This document shows positions 5,791-8,454 of a stretch of 8,454 nt of DNA, piece by piece (the first letter of the stretch is position 1; every line of letters starts with the position of its first letter). Position numbers and translations under genes: made by a program. Source of the DNA: Methanobacteriota archaeon (lineage in GTDB: Archaea; Thermoplasmatota; Thermoplasmata; RBG-16-68-12); assembly GCA_005879045.1 (NCBI GenBank), contig VBLV01000160.1, forward strand, positions 8,531 to 16,984. Reading direction: 5' to 3'. A model generated the notes under the pieces. It searched no databases. It worked only from the letters and a program-made list of their open reading frames with translations, and had not been told where the DNA came from.

Positions 5791-6540
5791 TCATTCGCGA
5801 GCGGGAACTGCGGTATCCGCGTGGCCACGTACGAGCGAGCGGAAGCGAACCGCATCCCGGTGCATCGAGAGATTGTTAAACATCACGTACGTGTCGTCGT
5901 ACTCCCGGCAAATCGTCTGGAGCCGTGCGAGGTCTTCGTCGGTGTAAGCGTACCGATACATCGTCTTCCCCGGAGGGCTCCCGTGGAGACGGAAGTACGC
6001 GAGTCCGTAGGTCGCGGGCTCTTTGTCGAACGGATCAACGGCGTGGACGAGACCGAGGTCCTCGCAGATTTTCTCGACGATATGGCCGGCCCACGGACCG
6101 CGGAGTTCGATCGCCTTCGTGGCATCCGTCCGATTCGACTCGAAGAAACGGTACAGCGCGGTTCGATTGGCCTCCGTGGGACCGAAGGATGCTGGCGTCT
6201 GGAACACGATTGCATCGGCGCGGATCGTCTTCGCGAAGGACGAAGTGGCCTCCCATCCCTCCCGAACGTGCGGGGTGTCGCGGAATGATCCGTATGCGCG
6301 CTTCTCGGAATCGGGGACGACGCGTCCGGACCTGCGGTACGTGGGCGACGTGGCCTCGTGCGTGATGAACTGCGAGGCCTTCACGCAGAACCGAAACCCT
6401 TGCGGCGCGATCGCCCGCCACTTGCTCGCTCGCTCGACCGAGACCGGCCGATAGAACGTCTCCTGAATCTCGACCGCGTCGAGTTGTGCCAGGACGTCCG
6501 CCTGGCGGCGACCGAAACCGCAGGTCCCGGTCCAAATCAC
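5791..6540 (-). CDS. DUF72 (YecE-like) family protein
   Basis: This 249-residue protein of the DUF72 family is predicted to be a TIM-barrel and is cytoplasmic, with no signal peptide or membrane segment. Family hallmarks are the N-terminal IWTGTCGFGRR, AVEIQETFYRP, the FRFCVKASQFITHE block, AIVFQTPASF, AIELRGPW, YFRLHGSPP and the terminal YVMFNNLSMHRDAVRF. The biochemical role of DUF72 is not established. GTG 6540 is chosen because it directly precedes the first conserved strand and a TATA-like box lies ~26 nt upstream; the open frame continues to 7611 only as antisense of polX. The N-terminal loop after TGTCGF is shorter than in bacterial YecE-type members. The gene is divergent from polX across 57 bp, which hints at shared regulation and perhaps a nucleic-acid-related role, though this is inference from position only. 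Confidence 0.88.
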   Translation of the reverse strand: MIWTGTCGFGRRQADVLAQLDAVEIQETFYRPVSVERASKWRAIAPQGFRFCVKASQFITHEATSPTYRRSGRVVPDSEKRAYGSFRDTPHVREGWEATSSFAKTIRADAIVFQTPASFGPTEANRTALYRFFESNRTDATKAIELRGPWAGHIVEKICEDLGLVHAVDPFDKEPATYGLAYFRLHGSPPGKTMYRYAYTDEDLARLQTICREYDDTYVMFNNLSMHRDAVRFRSLVRGHADTAVPARE

Positions 6541-6560
6541 GAGGCGGACGAAGGCGCGAG

Positions 6561-6570
6561 AAACTATAAA
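6561..6570. promoter_or_regulatory. Single TATA-like box between divergent DUF72 and polX
   Basis: The sequence AAACTATAAA (TTTATAGTTT on the minus strand) is the only A/T-rich element in the 57-bp gap between two GTG starts. It lies ~26 nt from the DUF72 start at 6540 and ~32 nt from the polX start at 6598. It could serve both directions, with both transcripts leaderless or nearly so. Confidence 0.55.
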
Positions 6571-6597
6571 GACGGCCGCGGGACATCGCGACCGCAC

Positions 6598-8454
6598 GTG
6601 AGGAACGAGGAGATCGCGACTCGATTCAGCGAGATCGCGGACATGCTCGACATCCTCGGCGAGGACACGTTCCGCAGCCTCTCGTACCAGCGCGCGGCAC
6701 GACAGCTCGAGTCCCTCACGGAGAACGTGGAGGACTTGGTGCGAGAGGGCCGCGTCGACCAAATCCCGGGAATCGGCCGCGCGCTCGCCGAGAAAATCGT
6801 GGAGTACGTCACGACGGGTCGGATCGGATACTACGACGAGTTGCGAGCCAAATTCCCGCCGGGCGTCCTGGACCTGCTGAAGGTCCGAGGGCTCGGGCCG
6901 AAGAAGGTGAAGATCCTGTGGCAGCAGCTCGGGATCACGGATCTCGACACGTTGAAGGCGGCGGCCGAGAAACATCTTCTTCGCCGGGTCAAAGGGTTCG
7001 GCGAGAAGACGGAAGAGAACATCCTCCGGGCAATCGAGTTGGTCAAGGAGGGCGAGGCCCGCACGTTCCTCGTTGATGCCGCACGGATCGTCGATGCGAT
7101 TACGCAGGGAATGAAAGCGAGCAAGACCGTGGAACGGATCGAGGCGGCCGGCTCGTTCCGGCGGATGCGGGAAACCGTGGGAGACGTCGACATCCTCGCG
7201 GTCGCGAAGAACCGCGCGGCTGCGGGGGCGGCCTTCGAGCGCCTCCCAGGCGTCGTCGAGGTCCTCGCCTCCGGCGAGACGAAGGTCGTCGTCCGTCTCG
7301 AGTATCACGACTACGAAGGATCCCGGCGAACGAACCAGGTGGACTTGCGGATCCTCGACCCGGATAGTTGGGGTGCCGGGTTGCAGTACTTCACGGGTTC
7401 GAAAGACCACAACATCCGGCTGCGGACGATGGCCGAGCGCCGCGGCCTGAAGATGAACGAATACGGCGTCTTCCGCGACGACCAACGGATCGCGGGGGAC
7501 ACGGAGGAGAGCATGTACTCGAGCCTCGAACTCGAAATCGATCTCGCGGCGACCGGTCAGCTGCCGAAGCTCGTCGAGCTCCCCGACATCCGCGGGGACT
7601 TCCATGTGCACACGAATGCGACGGACGGCACGGAGCCGCTCGAGGCGATGGTCGAAGCCGCTCGCCGCCGCGGCTATTCGTTTGTCGGGATCTCAGACCA
7701 CTCCGTGTCCGCGACGGTCGCTTCGGGGATGACCGCGGAACAAGCGCTGTCGCGCCGAGACCGCGTTCGGGCTCTCAATCGGGAATTGAAGGGCTTCACG
7801 GTCCTCCTCGGGACCGAGTGCGATATCCTGGACGGAGGCGAGATGGACTACCCAGACGAGGTATTGAAGGAGCTCGACTTCGTGATCGCCTCGGTCCACT
7901 CGCGGTTCACATTACCGGAGGAGACACAGACCGCGCGGATCGTCGCGGCCGTCCAGAACCCGCACGTGAGTATCCTGGGCCATCCGACCACGCGACAGAT
8001 TGGCTGGCGCGGACCGCTTCAACTCGACCTCGACGACGTCTTCAAAGCGTGCGCGAAAGCCGGGACCGCGATCGAGATCGATGCGGACCCGAGGCGGATG
8101 GACCTGAACTCGACCCAGGCGCGGGCCGCGAAGAACCGCGCGGCTGCGGGGGCGGCCTTCGAGCGCCTCCCAGGCGTCGTCGAGGTCCTCGCCTCCGGCG
8201 AGACGAAGGTCGTCGTCCGTCTCGAGTATCACGACTACGAAGGATCCCGGCGAACGATCCAGGTGGACTTGCGGATCCTCGACCCGGATAGTTGGGGTGC
8301 CGGGTTGCAGTACTTCACGGGTTCGAAAGACCACAACATCCGGCTGCGGACGATGGCCGAGCGCCGCGGCCTGAAGATGAACGAATACGGCGTCTTCCGC
8401 GACGACCAACGGATCGCGGGGGACACGGAGGAGAGCATGTACTCGAGCCTCGAA
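6598..8454 (+). CDS. polX: Family X DNA polymerase/3'-5' exonuclease PolX (HhH-palm-thumb-PHP), with internal duplication and running off the window edge
   Basis: Bacterial/archaeal-type PolX is a gap-filling repair polymerase with a C-terminal PHP nuclease. The start is GTG 6598 (VRNEEIATRFSEIADML), the first start codon in the conserved N-terminus. In order: an 8-kDa/helix-hairpin-helix region with IPGIGRALAEKI and VRGLGPKKVK; the palm with GSFRRMRETVGDVD (GS at 185-186, catalytic Asp 196 and 198) and VDLRIL (third Asp, 249); the thumb with YFTGSKDHNIRLR; and the PHP domain from DFHVHT (His 336 and 338) through ISDHS, LGTECDI, IASVHS and ILGHP. At about residue 510, after DPRRMDLNSTQARAA, the expected end of the PHP domain with its last DxH motif is missing. 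Instead the frame runs into a second copy of the palm/thumb segment from residue ~203 onward. No stop appears before 8454. Families normally run ~570-580 residues, so 619 codons without a stop is abnormal. It is either a real rearrangement or a misassembly. Confidence 0.9.
   Translation, partial: MRNEEIATRFSEIADMLDILGEDTFRSLSYQRAARQLESLTENVEDLVREGRVDQIPGIGRALAEKIVEYVTTGRIGYYDELRAKFPPGVLDLLKVRGLGPKKVKILWQQLGITDLDTLKAAAEKHLLRRVKGFGEKTEENILRAIELVKEGEARTFLVDAARIVDAITQGMKASKTVERIEAAGSFRRMRETVGDVDILAVAKNRAAAGAAFERLPGVVEVLASGETKVVVRLEYHDYEGSRRTNQVDLRILDPDSWGAGLQYFTGSKDHNIRLRTMAERRGLKMNEYGVFRDDQRIAGDTEESMYSSLELEIDLAATGQLPKLVELPDIRGDFHVHTNATDGTEPLEAMVEAARRRGYSFVGISDHSVSATVASGMTAEQALSRRDRVRALNRELKGFTVLLGTECDILDGGEMDYPDEVLKELDFVIASVHSRFTLPEETQTARIVAAVQNPHVSILGHPTTRQIGWRGPLQLDLDDVFKACAKAGTAIEIDADPRRMDLNSTQARAAKNRAAAGAAFERLPGVVEVLASGETKVVVRLEYHDYEGSRRTIQVDLRILDPDSWGAGLQYFTGSKDHNIRLRTMAERRGLKMNEYGVFRDDQRIAGDTEESMYSSLE
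7203..7530 (+). repeat. Direct repeat copy A (PolX palm C-terminal part plus thumb)
   Basis: This is the in-context copy of a segment repeated at 8127-8454, encoding PolX residues ~203-311. It includes the third catalytic Asp (249) and the thumb motif but not the GS or DxD motifs. The only mismatch to copy B is A7334 versus T8258 (codon AAC, Asn 246). Confidence 0.93.
8127..8454 (+). repeat. Direct repeat copy B at the window edge (in frame with copy A)
   Basis: This copy is offset from copy A by exactly 924 nt (308 codons), with 327 of 328 positions identical up to the last base of the window. The one difference turns Asn into Ile (T8258), which better suits the usual hydrophobic residue before QVDLR. 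At the junction both contexts share CGCGAAG (the native PHP frame ...ARAAK and copy A ...VAK), so a short homology could have mediated the join either in the cell or in an assembler. The end of the repeat is not visible. Confidence 0.93.

Noticed and set aside
5739..5855. A 39-residue N-terminal extension of the ATPase from ATG 5855.
   Set aside because: It overlaps the end of the DUF72 gene, includes the ATPase TATA box and is not family-like; GTG 5738 fits better.
5791..7611. A 606-residue minus-strand protein ending in DUF72.
   Set aside because: DUF72 homology starts at GTG 6540 with its own TATA box. The upstream half is antisense to the clearly coding polX and has no family-like features.
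7368..8291. A 307-residue plus-strand ORF rich in Arg, Gly and Pro.
   Set aside because: It is an alternative frame of polX in GC-rich DNA. Its composition is typical of a shadow frame and it crosses the polX repeat junction.
7912..8409. Minus-strand ORFs in the polX repeats, present twice and therefore looking like a paralogous pair.
   Set aside because: They are antisense shadows duplicated only because the polX segment is repeated.

Overview
The window reads as a GC-rich archaeal chromosome fragment, most likely a Thermoplasmata-type (Thermoplasmatota) euryarchaeon. The grounds are an archaeal-type hypoxanthine/guanine phosphoribosyltransferase, two archaeal winged-helix regulators beside a GvpD/KaiC-like ATPase, and A/T-rich TATA-like boxes about 26-32 nt upstream of several ATG or GTG starts, which suggests leaderless or nearly leaderless transcripts. 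The lineage is inferred from gene content and not proven by a marker gene. No rRNA, tRNA, CRISPR array or insertion sequence was seen.

Layout: (1) nt 1-1572, plus strand: the 3' part of an MtaD/DadD-type adenosine-derivative deaminase, followed after one base by an hpt-like phosphoribosyltransferase. Together they look like a purine-salvage pair. (2) nt 1569-2823, minus strand: a CPA2/KefB-type cation:proton antiporter converging on hpt with a 4-nt overlap. Its reading frame is broken near the 3' end by what looks like a GATA tetranucleotide duplication. (3) nt 2948-3190, minus: a small uncharacterised ORF with an uncertain start. (4) nt 3248-5738, minus: two paralogous winged-helix regulators and a two-domain RecA-superfamily ATPase (GvpD/KaiC-like), each with its own candidate promoter. 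The promoter of the distal regulator carries two identical 10-bp sites 32 bp apart. (5) nt 5791-6540, minus: a DUF72 (YecE-like) protein. (6) nt 6598 to the right edge, plus: family X DNA polymerase (PolX: HhH, palm, thumb, PHP), divergent from DUF72 across a 57-bp gap with a single TATA-like box between them.

The two most notable features are: (a) at the right edge the PolX frame runs, before its PHP domain is complete, into a second copy of its own palm/thumb segment. That copy covers 328 nt with one mismatch, is offset by 924 nt, and is in frame. It is either a real internal duplication or an assembly artefact at a contig end. (b) The ATPase plus twin winged-helix cluster, with its paired operator-like sites, is a plausible uncharacterised regulatory module with no gas-vesicle structural genes nearby.
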